In this document: piece after piece, positions 1 through 7,733 of the stretch
Layout of the letters: every line of letters starts with the position of its first letter
Numbering within the stretch: position 1 is the first letter of the stretch
Assembly (NCBI GenBank): GCA_003132905.1
Contig: PKZC01000328.1
Coordinates: 1 to 14,194 of the forward strand
DNA from: Bryobacterales bacterium
Lineage (GTDB): Bacteria; Acidobacteriota; Terriglobia; Bryobacterales; Bryobacteraceae
Reading direction: 5' to 3'
DNA length: 14,194 bases
The notes under the pieces: generated by a model
What the model was told of the DNA's origin: nothing
Databases searched by the model: none
The model's input: the letters and a program-made list of their open reading frames with translations, nothing else
Made by a program: the position numbers and the translations under genes

Positions 1-1341
1 CTTATAACCGGACGCCAGTGAAGTTCACTACACTGCACAGCTTCAGTGTTGATGACGGCACGTACCCGCAGCCCGGAATCGTCCAAGGCATCAATGGCGA
101 TTTCTACGGGGCAACTTCTTCGATTTGTCAACCCAGCGTTTGTGGGTCGATCTTCAAAATCACGCCGAGCGGAACGCTGACCACTGTGTATACTTTCTGC
201 CCTCAAGGCGGGTGCGCCGATGGCTACGGTCCATACGCGGCGCTGGTCCAAGCCAACAACGGGTATCTCTACGGAATTACACCGATGTGGGACGGCGGAC
301 CAGACTGTACACCCGGCGCATGCGGGACCATCTTCAAAATGACTCCGAGTGGCGAGTTGACGACGCTTTACAACTTTTGCTCGCCTGCAGGATGTCCGGA
401 GGGCTGGGGCACATTGGCAGGCTTAGTTCAAGCCGCGAATGGCGATCTCTACGGGACGACAGATTTCGGCGGCGCGCATGGCTACGGTACGGTATTTAAA
501 ATTACGACGAGCGGCGCTCTGACGACGATTTACAACTTCTGCTCTCAAAGCGGTTGCACCGACGGCATACTGCCTGAGGCGGGGCTAATCCAAGCTGGCA
601 GCGGGGGCCTCTATGGAACAACCTCGTGGGGTGGGATTGCGAACTCTGCTTGCGCAAACAGCCAATGCGGGACAATCTTCAAGATCACCCCGTCTGGCGC
701 GCTAACCACGCTGTATGACTTCTGCTCGCAAAGCGCGTGCGCCGATGGCTACTTCCCTGCCGGGCTGGTTCCAGGGGGCCAACGGGGATCTCTATGGGAC
801 CACCTATTCTGGCGGCGTGCACGGCGGTGGGACCATCTTTAGAATCACTCCTAGCGGTAAGCTGACAACCGTCTATAACTTCTGCTCCCAAAGCGGCTGC
901 ACTGACGGCGGCAGCCCCTATTCCGCGTTCTTGCAAGCTGCCAACGGAAATTTTTTCGGCATAACGCACGGCGGCGGCGAGAACGGCTACGGTTCAATCT
1001 TCAAAATTACTCCTAGCGGCGAGTTTACGACGCTCTACAGCTTCTGCTCTCAGCCGGAATGTGCCGACGGCACAGTCCCCAACGCGCTAGTCCAGGGCAC
1101 CAACGGGACGTTCTACGGAACAACTGTGACGGGCGGAAACGGTGGAGGGAACGGCTTTGGCACATTTTTTAGCCTGTCCACCGGTCAGGCCCCCTTCGTG
1201 GAAACACGCCCGACCTCAGGCGCGGCGGGCAAGGCCGTCACGATTCTGGGAGGTAAATTGACCGGCGCGACCACCGGCAAGGTCGATGTGATCACACCCG
1301 ATGGCACGCTTTCCAGCAACGTAGCCTTCAGGATTCCCTAG
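1..1341 (+). pseudogene. GloVer tandem-repeat protein, 5'-truncated by the window edge and frameshifted
   Basis: Probably a secreted or surface protein of the 'choice-of-anchor tandem repeat GloVer' family; its function is unknown. The reading frame is open to the left edge, so the GTG at 18 is probably not the start. Seven repeats of about 45-60 residues are visible. Each follows the scheme L[YH]xF(C)...DG...G.[VI]QxxNGxxYGxT...GTIFKITPSGxLT. The first frame ends at 842 and the second continues to the stop at 1341. The repeat pattern passes cleanly from one frame to the other if one T at 769-770 is removed, which restores the usual LVQGANGDLYG in repeat five. The C-terminus resembles an IPT/TIG domain but looks internally shortened. 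Most repeats carry paired cysteines (FC-x4-C). The frameshift may be a true mutation or a sequencing error; family membership is secure. Confidence 0.85.
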
Positions 1342-1488
1342 CTAAACCCACCACCCAAATCTCCCTCCGCCCGCGCTACACTAAGAGGACTGTTTCACTC
1401 GAGGTCATAGACAGCCGTGAAAACCCCATCCGCATTCTGACGCCGCTTTAGTTTGGGCCGCTCTTGTGCCGCCCCGCCAGTTCAGAGG

Positions 1489-1501
1489 GTTTTTCAAAAA
1501 C
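1489..1501. promoter_or_regulatory. 13-base perfect palindrome in the leader of the MATE gene
   Basis: GTTTTT-C-AAAAAC is a perfect inverted repeat around a central C, 16 bases before the MATE start codon and just upstream of its ribosome-binding site. It could be a repressor site or chance AT-rich symmetry. The rest of 1342-1517 shows no gene and no convincing -35/-10 pair or terminator. Confidence 0.25.
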
Positions 1502-1506
1502 GTCTC

Positions 1507-1511
1507 GAGGA
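1507..1511 (+). promoter_or_regulatory. Ribosome-binding site for the MATE exporter
   Basis: GAGGA lies six bases before the ATG at 1518. This favours that start over the in-frame upstream GTG at 1464, which would add 18 non-hydrophobic residues. Confidence 0.7.
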
Positions 1512-1517
1512 TTTTTT

Positions 1518-2933
1518 ATGAGTGACAGCACCGCAATCCAGGCTCGCACCCCCGGCATATGGGCCTCCCTGCGCGAAGCAGTGATGGGCTCAAGCCAGGA
1601 CTTTACCGAAGGCAACATCAGCCGCGCTATCGTTCTATTGGCCGTGCCGATGGTGCTCGAAATGTGCATGGAATCGCTGTTCGGCGTGGTGGACGTGTTT
1701 TGGGTCTCGCGCCTGGGCGCAGACGCCGTAGCCACCGTCGGGCTCACTGAAACCGCGCTCGTCCTGGTCTTCGTCATCGCCATGGGGCTGAGCATCGGCG
1801 CAACTGCGCTAGTCGCGCGTCGCATGGGCGAAAAAGACGAACAGGCTGCGGGCCTCGTCGCGGTACAAGCCATCGTCATCGGACTCGTGGTATCGGCAAT
1901 GGTCGCGATCTTCGGTTATTTCTTCGCCCCAAACTTGCTCCACATCATGGGCGGGTCCGCCAGCGTGGTCAAACTTGGCTCCGGATATACGCGCATGATC
2001 TTCAGCGGCAGTGCCACCATATTCCTGCTGTTCCTGATCAACGCGGTTTTTCGCGGCGCGGGCGATGCCGCCATCGCGATGCGCGTCCTCTGGCTCGCAA
2101 ACATCGTGAACATTTGTCTGAATCCGTGTTTGATCTTCGGTCTTGGTCCGTTTCCGCGCCTGGGCGTTACCGGCTCGGCGGTCGGCACAACTATCGGACG
2201 CGGCATCGGCGTTCTGCTGCAACTGTGGGTGCTCACATCAGGCCGCGGACGGCTGGCGGTTCACGCGTCGCAACTGCGCGTGGATCTTCTGGTCCTGTGG
2301 CGTCTCATCCGCCTGTCGCTGAACGCCATGTTCCAATACCTGGTGCAGATGGCCAGTTGGATCGGCATGGTTCGCATCATCGCCAGCTTCGGAAGCGACG
2401 CCACCGCCGCGTACACGGTCGCGTTCAAAGTGATCATCTTCGCGATTCTGCCGTCGTGGGGCATGAGCAACGCCGCCGCCACGTTAGTGGGTCAGAATTT
2501 GGGCGCGGGGAAACCTGGGCGCGCCGAGAGTTCAGTGTGGCGCACCAGCTTGTATAACATGCTGTTCCTCGGCATCATCGGAGCGCTCTTCATCGTATTC
2601 GCTCGGCAGATCATCGGTATCTTCACCAGCGACCCGGCGGTTGCCCCGCTCGCCGTGAGCGCGCTGCGCCTGTTCAGTTGCGGCAATATTTCCTACTCCT
2701 ACGGCATGGTGATTACCGCGGCTTTCAATGGCGCCGGCGACACCGCCACGCCCACTGCCCTCAACCTGGTATGTTTCTGGCTTTGCCAGATTCCGCTCGC
2801 CTGGGCGCTGGCGTTCCACACCGGCCTGGGCCCGAATGGCGTGTACGTCGCCGTGGTGATTTCCGATTCGTTGCTCGCCGCGCTTGGAATCCTGCTGTTC
2901 CGCCGTGGAAAATGGAAACAGGTGACCGTCTGA
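1518..2933 (+). CDS. MATE family efflux transporter
   Basis: A 471-residue inner-membrane multidrug and toxin extrusion (MATE, NorM-like) exporter, expected to expel cationic or aromatic compounds in exchange for Na+ or H+. The protein is hydrophobic throughout, with about twelve predicted membrane segments in two homologous halves. Each half has typical MATE features: GNISRAIVLLAVPMVLE near residue 35 followed by VDVFWVSRLGADAVATVGL in the first, and a SWGMSNAAATLVGQNLGAGK stretch in the second. An NAVFRGAGDA segment in the first half is echoed by AAFNGAGDTATP in the second. Length is normal for the family. It leads a three-gene unit: its stop is one base before the next ATG. The substrate cannot be read from sequence. 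Confidence 0.93.
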   Translation: MSDSTAIQARTPGIWASLREAVMGSSQDFTEGNISRAIVLLAVPMVLEMCMESLFGVVDVFWVSRLGADAVATVGLTETALVLVFVIAMGLSIGATALVARRMGEKDEQAAGLVAVQAIVIGLVVSAMVAIFGYFFAPNLLHIMGGSASVVKLGSGYTRMIFSGSATIFLLFLINAVFRGAGDAAIAMRVLWLANIVNICLNPCLIFGLGPFPRLGVTGSAVGTTIGRGIGVLLQLWVLTSGRGRLAVHASQLRVDLLVLWRLIRLSLNAMFQYLVQMASWIGMVRIIASFGSDATAAYTVAFKVIIFAILPSWGMSNAAATLVGQNLGAGKPGRAESSVWRTSLYNMLFLGIIGALFIVFARQIIGIFTSDPAVAPLAVSALRLFSCGNISYSYGMVITAAFNGAGDTATPTALNLVCFWLCQIPLAWALAFHTGLGPNGVYVAVVISDSLLAALGILLFRRGKWKQVTV

Positions 2934-2934
2934 C

Positions 2935-3327
2935 ATGCCTTCCAACACACATTCATCCGATCCGAGCACGTACCTCGCGGAAGAACGCACCTTCCTAGCA
3001 TGGATTCGAACTGGCATCGCGATGATGGGCTTCGGATTCGTAGTCGCGCGCTTCGGCCTGTTCCTGCGTGAATTGGCGTCGCTGCGAACGCTGCCACAAT
3101 TTCAAACATCGGCCCTCTCAGTGCCGCTCGGAACTGCGTTGCTGGTTGCCGGTGTGATCGTAAACGTGATGGCATCCGTGCGGCACGTGCGCATCGTCCG
3201 CGCGCTCAACACCGGCGAGCCGATAGCGATGAAACCATCCACAATGGCAATCCTGGTGGCGCTGGTGTTGGCGGCCGCTGGATTGGCGATAGCTGTCTAT
3301 CTCAGCCGGGAGCTAGCTGCGAAATGA
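2935..3327 (+). CDS. DUF202 (YidH-like) small membrane protein
   Basis: A 130-residue inner-membrane protein of unknown function. The N-terminal signature LAEERTFLAWIRT (residues 14-26) is diagnostic of DUF202/YidH. Three membrane segments are predicted at about residues 27-44, 61-80 and 103-122. The start lies one base after the MATE stop and its own stop overlaps the next ATG (ATGA), so translation is probably coupled across all three genes. This suggests a role linked to the exporter or to membrane stress, but that is inference from position. No sign of damage. Confidence 0.9.
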   Translation: MPSNTHSSDPSTYLAEERTFLAWIRTGIAMMGFGFVVARFGLFLRELASLRTLPQFQTSALSVPLGTALLVAGVIVNVMASVRHVRIVRALNTGEPIAMKPSTMAILVALVLAAAGLAIAVYLSRELAAK

Positions 3328-3713
3328 ACACTGAAAATGGCATCATCAGCAAACCAAGCAAATATTCAGTGCCCGAAACGCTGCATCGCTTGGAAACGAT
3401 TCTCGCAAGCAAGAACGTCAAAGTGTTCGCGGTAGTCGATCACAGCGGCGAAGCGGAAAAAGCCGGATTGAAAATGCCACCCACGCAATTGCTGATCTTT
3501 GGCAATCCCAAGGGAGGTACCCCGGTGATGTTGGCCGCTCCCACCGCAGCCATCGATCTGCCGCTGAAAGCGCTGGCATGGGAAGACGCGAGCGGAAAAG
3601 TGTGGCTCAGCTACAACGATCCCGCGTACATTCAGCGCCGCTTCAACCTGAGCGACGATGTGATGAAGCCGCTGGCCGGAATCGGCGCGCTCATCGAACA
3701 AGCGTTAGCTTAG
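3324..3713 (+). CDS. DUF302 domain protein
   Basis: A 129-residue soluble protein of the DUF302 family, whose biochemical role is not established. Supporting pattern: an N-terminal helix after YSVPET, then VDHSGEAEKAGLKMPPTQLL (residues 38-57), IFGNPKGGTPVM, and the C-terminal WLSYNDPAYIQRRF region. There is no signal peptide, so it is probably cytoplasmic. The ATG overlaps the preceding stop by four bases, and GGGAG at 3308-3312 is a possible ribosome-binding site with an 11-base spacer. The TAG stop overlaps the stop of the opposing gene. Confidence 0.9.
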   Translation: MNTENGIISKPSKYSVPETLHRLETILASKNVKVFAVVDHSGEAEKAGLKMPPTQLLIFGNPKGGTPVMLAAPTAAIDLPLKALAWEDASGKVWLSYNDPAYIQRRFNLSDDVMKPLAGIGALIEQALA

Positions 3714-4609
3714 TTCGGCTCCGGCCCCGGCATTGGCGCTCCGCAGTTCCGCGTGCACTTGGGCGGAATCACAAATTTATCCTTGATCTTGTCGCGAAAC
3801 GCCGGGTACATTGTCTCCGCGCCGCCCATCGCCGCTTCCACCGGGATGTGATAGATCTTGTTCATCTCATCGACGAATGGATTCTTCCCAGGAAGATAAT
3901 GCGGAACCCGACCCGATTCCACGCCTTCGTATCCAACAATGCAGGGCGGCCCAGCCACCGCGACCGGCGTGGGAGTGGAAATATAAGACCGCGTCAAAAT
4001 ATACGGCTCGGTTAAATAGACGGGATCCTCCATCACCAGGGCCAGCGTCAGCATGTCTCCGTGACGAATAAATGTTGTGGTGATCGTGGCCTGGTCGCTG
4101 CTGGCCGCGCCATTGCGGCGCATATAGCCGGTCTTGATGTGCGTCGTGTATGCGGTCAGCACGTCTCCATTCCAGGTGCCGGTGGTGAAGCCGGTCTGAT
4201 CGTGCGGAGCATTTTTCGAAGGATGCGGACGCCCATCCATCCAGATAGTCATCGGCGCGCGAGTCTCCCAGCCGCCCAGCACCCAAGCGTTGATTTTGCC
4301 CGTCAGCGGATCGCTTTCGCTCCAGATCTTCAGGCTGAACGGGCCCGCCGCGATATGCCACTGCGTCTGGAACCAGCAGATACGTTCCGGCATCGAGATA
4401 GTGGATTGCGAAAAACTCAAGGCCTTGGCGCGGCCCGATTCATTGAAGGGAAGGCCCGCCCAATCGTCGGGATTCGGACCTGCGCCGCGCTCCAGGTTGT
4501 CTTCGTGATTCTTGGATGTCCACGATCCCGACAGATCGATCTCCGCCAGCGCCGGAAACGCCACACACAGCAATATGGCCAGAGTCAGAATTGTTTTATT
4601 GCGGGTCAT
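3710..4609 (-). CDS. Exported protein of unknown function, paralogue of the upstream gene (long form)
   Basis: A 299-residue exported protein; the function of the family is unknown to me. The start is the ATG at 4609, preceded by AGGA at a good distance. It opens a clear signal peptide (residues 1-22, cleavage after ALA); starting further upstream would bury it. Recurrent blocks are IDLSGSW at 24-30, MDGRPHP at 124-130, TTHIKTGYMRRNG at 155-167, EDPVYLTEPY at 194-203 and PHYLPGKNP at 236-244. From memory, many acidobacterial and proteobacterial homologues have the same blocks and lie beside a shorter partner. Three of the blocks also occur in the gene directly upstream, so the two probably share a fold. 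It is the last gene of a four-gene minus-strand unit, 19 bases after its neighbour. A small periplasmic binding or hydrolytic role is possible but unsupported. Confidence 0.85.
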   Translation of the reverse strand: MTRNKTILTLAILLCVAFPALAEIDLSGSWTSKNHEDNLERGAGPNPDDWAGLPFNESGRAKALSFSQSTISMPERICWFQTQWHIAAGPFSLKIWSESDPLTGKINAWVLGGWETRAPMTIWMDGRPHPSKNAPHDQTGFTTGTWNGDVLTAYTTHIKTGYMRRNGAASSDQATITTTFIRHGDMLTLALVMEDPVYLTEPYILTRSYISTPTPVAVAGPPCIVGYEGVESGRVPHYLPGKNPFVDEMNKIYHIPVEAAMGGAETMYPAFRDKIKDKFVIPPKCTRNCGAPMPGPEPN

Positions 4610-4628
4610 ATTTGATTCCTGTTCATAT

Positions 4629-5378
4629 CTACCATCGCGACGAACACTCCGAAGGCTTCCACCCGGAGTCGTCAGCCTGTTTCTTGAAATGAGAACTGAT
4701 GATAAAGGGCTCGCGCAGATACATGGGATCGGTGACAACGATAGTAACCACCATCAGCACATCCCCGTTCCGCTCCTTCACTAAATCGTAGTATTCGCTC
4801 AGCGCGGCGTTATCACTATAAGGAACGCCATTCTTGCGCAGATAGCCGGCTTTGAGATGAGATGTGCTCACTTTCAGCGATCCATTCACAGGCCGAGGGC
4901 CCGCGCGCTGTACTTCCCATTGAGCGACGGAATCGCCTTGCAGCGTCGGAGTACTCTCGGCATCTTTCCAATCGCCGAAATGGAACAGGCGCGTCTGCTT
5001 GCCCGCGTCGGTATCCATGCGGAGCGTCTGATCGTCCTGCCAAGTGATGTGCAGGTGCTCGGGTACGCGCAAGATCGCGGGCGCTCCATACGATTTGCAC
5101 TGCTCGCCCGCAGCTTCATCCTTGGCAGGATCCCACGCATCCGCGATTTTAACGGCAGCGCGCGTCATAGGAACACCCTGGTAATCACCCGGTGCGGGCG
5201 TCACCATACGATAGCGCCAATCCTCGGTGACGACGGAAACCCAATAGCCAGTCAAATCGATAGGCGCGGCCGCTTTAGGAGCCATCGGAGGTCCGCCTCG
5301 CCCGCCGCCTGGAGGTTGCGCCACAAGCGGAAGCACAACGGCAATGGTGAGCCCGAATAATAGGTTTGAATATCGCAT
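4629..5378 (-). CDS. Exported protein of unknown function, paralogue of the downstream gene (short form)
   Basis: A 249-residue exported protein with no assigned function. It has a signal peptide (about residues 1-20, cleavage near VAQ), then a Gly/Pro/Ala-rich linker (21-38), then IDLTGYW at 40-46, TEDWRYRMVTP near 51-61, LHITWQDDQTLRMDTDAG near 109-126, TSHLKAGYLRKNG at 172-184 and TDPMYLREPF at 216-225. The first block and the last two match the downstream 299-residue protein position by position, which indicates an ancient duplication. The start codon lies three bases after the stop of the MBL-fold gene and has no good Shine-Dalgarno, so expression probably depends on translational coupling. 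From memory, this is a common family in Acidobacteriota, usually annotated only as hypothetical. Confidence 0.85.
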   Translation of the reverse strand: MRYSNLLFGLTIAVVLPLVAQPPGGGRGGPPMAPKAAAPIDLTGYWVSVVTEDWRYRMVTPAPGDYQGVPMTRAAVKIADAWDPAKDEAAGEQCKSYGAPAILRVPEHLHITWQDDQTLRMDTDAGKQTRLFHFGDWKDAESTPTLQGDSVAQWEVQRAGPRPVNGSLKVSTSHLKAGYLRKNGVPYSDNAALSEYYDLVKERNGDVLMVVTIVVTDPMYLREPFIISSHFKKQADDSGWKPSECSSRW

Positions 5379-5381
5379 GTT

Positions 5382-6392
5382 CTATTTTTTAACTGTCAAG
5401 CTTTTATAAATAGCCTCGACAAATGCGCTGGTGGAGCCTTCTTGTGTGCCGTACTGCGTCTCATAAGGCTTGGCCGGCGATGCCTCTTTGATTTGAGCGA
5501 GGGTCATTCCCTGCTTGATCATGTCGGCGATCACGTCGCGCACTTCCACCACCATGTCACGGTAATCCACAGCCTCCATCTGTTCGCAGAGCCGCCCGTG
5601 GCCGGGGATAATGTACGTGCCCACTCCTTTGTAGATAAAAGGCGTCGGCGGGATGGCCAATTCAATCAGCTTATTCAGCGCGTCAATCTCGCCCTGGACG
5701 CTCCCTCCGTTCGCGATATCGATCAGCGGAAATCGCGTAGTGTCCATCACGTCGCCGGCCGCCACGACGTCAGATCCGCGGAAGAACACAAAGCTGTCGG
5801 CGTCGCTGTGCGCGGCCGGTTCGTGCAGAACTTCGATCCCTTCGTCGTTCATGCGCAGCGCGTAGCGTTTGGGGTAAAAAGCTTCGGTGGGCAGTGCATC
5901 ATTCGGAAAGGGCGAGGCCTTGCCAGTGGGAGCGCTCATTCTTTGCAGGATGCTGTCATGGGCCAGAATGGCCGCTGCGCCGCCGTTTGTCATCGCATCG
6001 GCGAGCGCTTGGTTGCCGAGCACGTTAGTGAAAATAGTCTTGCCAGCTTTGGCGAGCTTGCCGTTGCCGCCAACGAAATCGGCTTCCGCGTTGGTGTCGA
6101 TGATGCAACGGATCGGCAGGTCGGTCAACTTGCGCAGCGTCGCCAACACTCGATCGGACGCGTTCTCGGTACCGGCGTTCACTAGCACTACACCGTCTGA
6201 GCCGATCTGCACGCCGATGTTTCCGCCAGCGCCCGCGATCATATAGAAATTCGGCCGAACCCGGATGACATCGAGATCACCGTGGTCTGGTTCTGCCGCG
6301 TGAACGAACACTGCACCGCACGCGAGCAACGCAAAGCCGACAAGGGCCGGCTGGATTATTTTACGAGATTGCATGGGTTTACTGGAATGCAT
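5382..6392 (-). CDS. Exported MBL-fold protein with a degenerate metal-binding motif
   Basis: A 336-residue member of the metallo-beta-lactamase-fold superfamily, exported through a signal peptide (about residues 1-32, cleavage near VHA; a lipobox-like LLAC at 22-25 is less likely). The start at 6392 is chosen for a GGGAG seven bases upstream; the ATG at 6374 has no such site. The fold is clear: FYMIAGAGGNIGVQIGSDGV, then ..IRCIIDTNAEADFVGGN, H195 in AAHSD, D214 in AAGDVMD and H265 in PGHG. The canonical HxHxDH loop is replaced by N101-A-E-A-D-F106, so several zinc ligands are missing. Homologues I remember also lack the first histidines but usually keep the final DH. The protein may bind one metal or none. 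It sits 35 bases after the M20 gene and three bases before its small neighbour. Confidence 0.88.
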   Translation of the reverse strand: MHSSKPMQSRKIIQPALVGFALLACGAVFVHAAEPDHGDLDVIRVRPNFYMIAGAGGNIGVQIGSDGVVLVNAGTENASDRVLATLRKLTDLPIRCIIDTNAEADFVGGNGKLAKAGKTIFTNVLGNQALADAMTNGGAAAILAHDSILQRMSAPTGKASPFPNDALPTEAFYPKRYALRMNDEGIEVLHEPAAHSDADSFVFFRGSDVVAAGDVMDTTRFPLIDIANGGSVQGEIDALNKLIELAIPPTPFIYKGVGTYIIPGHGRLCEQMEAVDYRDMVVEVRDVIADMIKQGMTLAQIKEASPAKPYETQYGTQEGSTSAFVEAIYKSLTVKK

Positions 6393-6399
6393 ATTATCA

Positions 6400-6404
6400 C
6401 TCCC
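6400..6404 (-). promoter_or_regulatory. Ribosome-binding site fixing the MBL-fold start
   Basis: On the minus strand GGGAG is followed by seven bases and then ATG at 6392. This decides between the two in-frame ATGs at 6392 and 6374. Confidence 0.65.
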
Positions 6405-6427
6405 AGAACGGCGGGCTTGTATGCAAC

Positions 6428-7696
6428 CTAATTCAACAAGTTGAGCAGCGCAAGAGTTTCGGCTTGTACCGCCGCCTTGAGCGTGGTTTCTCTCACCGGA
6501 GCCCATTGCGGCGAATGCGGAGCGGGAACCGGAACGCCGGTTCTGCGCGATTCGGCGAGCTTCTCGGGATCGACCGCGCCAATGTGCAGCAGCGCCGCTT
6601 TCACTCCCGCGCGGCCATATTCGGAGAAATCTTCGGATGTCATTTTAGCGGGCATCTCGACTACGTTCCCCGGCGGCATGCCCTTCTTCAACGCCGCAGC
6701 GAGACGATTGGTCAGTTCCGGATCGTTGTAAACAGCTTCGTCGCCGGTCATACCGGGTGTGGGTTCGATCAAAGGCTCGCGCGGCGCGCCGGCCGCCTCG
6801 GCTTCCGCTTTTGCGATGCGTGCGATGGCGGCGAGCACGCGCTTGCGGACCAGTGGATCGAAAGTCCGGACCGACAAAAGCAGTTGCACCTGATCGGGAA
6901 TGATGTTGTTTTTCGTACCGCCATGAATGGCGCCGACGGTGATGACGACAGGGCTCTGCGGATCGTTTTCGCGCGACACGATGGTCTGCCACGCCTGGAT
7001 GGTGCGCGCGGCGATCACGATAGGATCCACCGTATTCTGTGGCATCGCACCATGGCCTCCTCGCCCGAAAATGGTGACCGTTGGAAAGTCGGCCGCAGCG
7101 CGAAAGAAGCCCGCGTGATAACCGACAACGCCGGCAGGGACGATGTCGTCGTCGTGCAGGGCGATGGCGAAATCTGGTTTCGGGAATCGAACGAAAAGCC
7201 CGTCCTTCAACATTGCGGACGCGCCCGCGCCAGCCTCTTCGGCGGGTTGGCCGATCAGCATCAACGTGCCGTGCCACTCAGCGCGATGCGCGGCCATCCA
7301 TTGCGCCGTCCCCGCCCAAGCGGCCATGTGAAGATCGTGCCCGCAGGCGTGCATCACACCCGGTATTTTGCTCGAAAACGGAAGGCCCGTTTGCTCCGTC
7401 ACCGGCAATGCATCCAGTTCGGTACGCAGCATCACAATGGGCCCCGTGCCATTCTTGAGCAAGGCAACTACGCCCGTGCCGCCGACGCCAGTCGTGACTT
7501 CGTACCCAAGCTCCTTGACGCGAGCAGCCAGTTTGGCGGCAGTTTGTTTCTCTTGAAAAGCCAACTCCGGGTTGCTGTGGATGTCGATGTAGAGCGCTTC
7601 AATGCCCGGGTAGAGATGGTCTATGTCGGACGGCGATGGACCCAGCGACGCGGCACCGCACACGACGGCAAGTAAAAGAATCCAGATCAGGCGCAC
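6428..7696 (-). CDS. Exported M20 family amidohydrolase/peptidase
   Basis: A 422-residue enzyme of the M20D amidohydrolase family (hippurate hydrolase or IAA-amino-acid hydrolase type). It hydrolyses an amide bond between an acyl group and an amino acid, normally with two divalent metals. The N-terminus is a signal peptide (about residues 1-16), so it acts outside the cytoplasm. Key motifs are RTELDALP at 91-98, HACGHD at 116-121 (Cys118 and His ligands), GQPAEEAGAGA with E153/E154, the dimerisation-domain GRGGHGAMPQNTVDP at 211-225, MTSEDF at 352-357 and a late His394. All catalytic positions appear intact. Translation starts at GTG; the codon before it is a stop, so no earlier in-frame start exists. 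The Shine-Dalgarno is weak. It heads the four-gene exported unit. Confidence 0.92.
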   Translation of the reverse strand: MRLIWILLLAVVCGAASLGPSPSDIDHLYPGIEALYIDIHSNPELAFQEKQTAAKLAARVKELGYEVTTGVGGTGVVALLKNGTGPIVMLRTELDALPVTEQTGLPFSSKIPGVMHACGHDLHMAAWAGTAQWMAAHRAEWHGTLMLIGQPAEEAGAGASAMLKDGLFVRFPKPDFAIALHDDDIVPAGVVGYHAGFFRAAADFPTVTIFGRGGHGAMPQNTVDPIVIAARTIQAWQTIVSRENDPQSPVVITVGAIHGGTKNNIIPDQVQLLLSVRTFDPLVRKRVLAAIARIAKAEAEAAGAPREPLIEPTPGMTGDEAVYNDPELTNRLAAALKKGMPPGNVVEMPAKMTSEDFSEYGRAGVKAALLHIGAVDPEKLAESRRTGVPVPAPHSPQWAPVRETTLKAAVQAETLALLNLLN

Positions 7697-7733
7697 TTAC
7701 TGCTAGATTAAATCAATCCCAAATCCTTCGCTC

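Noticed and set aside
760..785. Programmed frameshift in the GloVer gene
   Set aside because: There is no slippery heptamer of the known kind and no stimulatory structure is apparent. A plain indel explains the data.
5442..6185. A 247-codon open frame on the plus strand opposite the MBL-fold gene
   Set aside because: No domain or signal and no ribosome-binding site; the opposite strand encodes a clear MBL-fold protein.
6464..7675. A 403-codon open frame on the plus strand opposite the M20 gene
   Set aside because: The translation is rich in Arg, His and Gly with no recognisable motif, while the opposite strand encodes a fully conserved M20 enzyme. It is an antisense shadow of GC-rich coding DNA.
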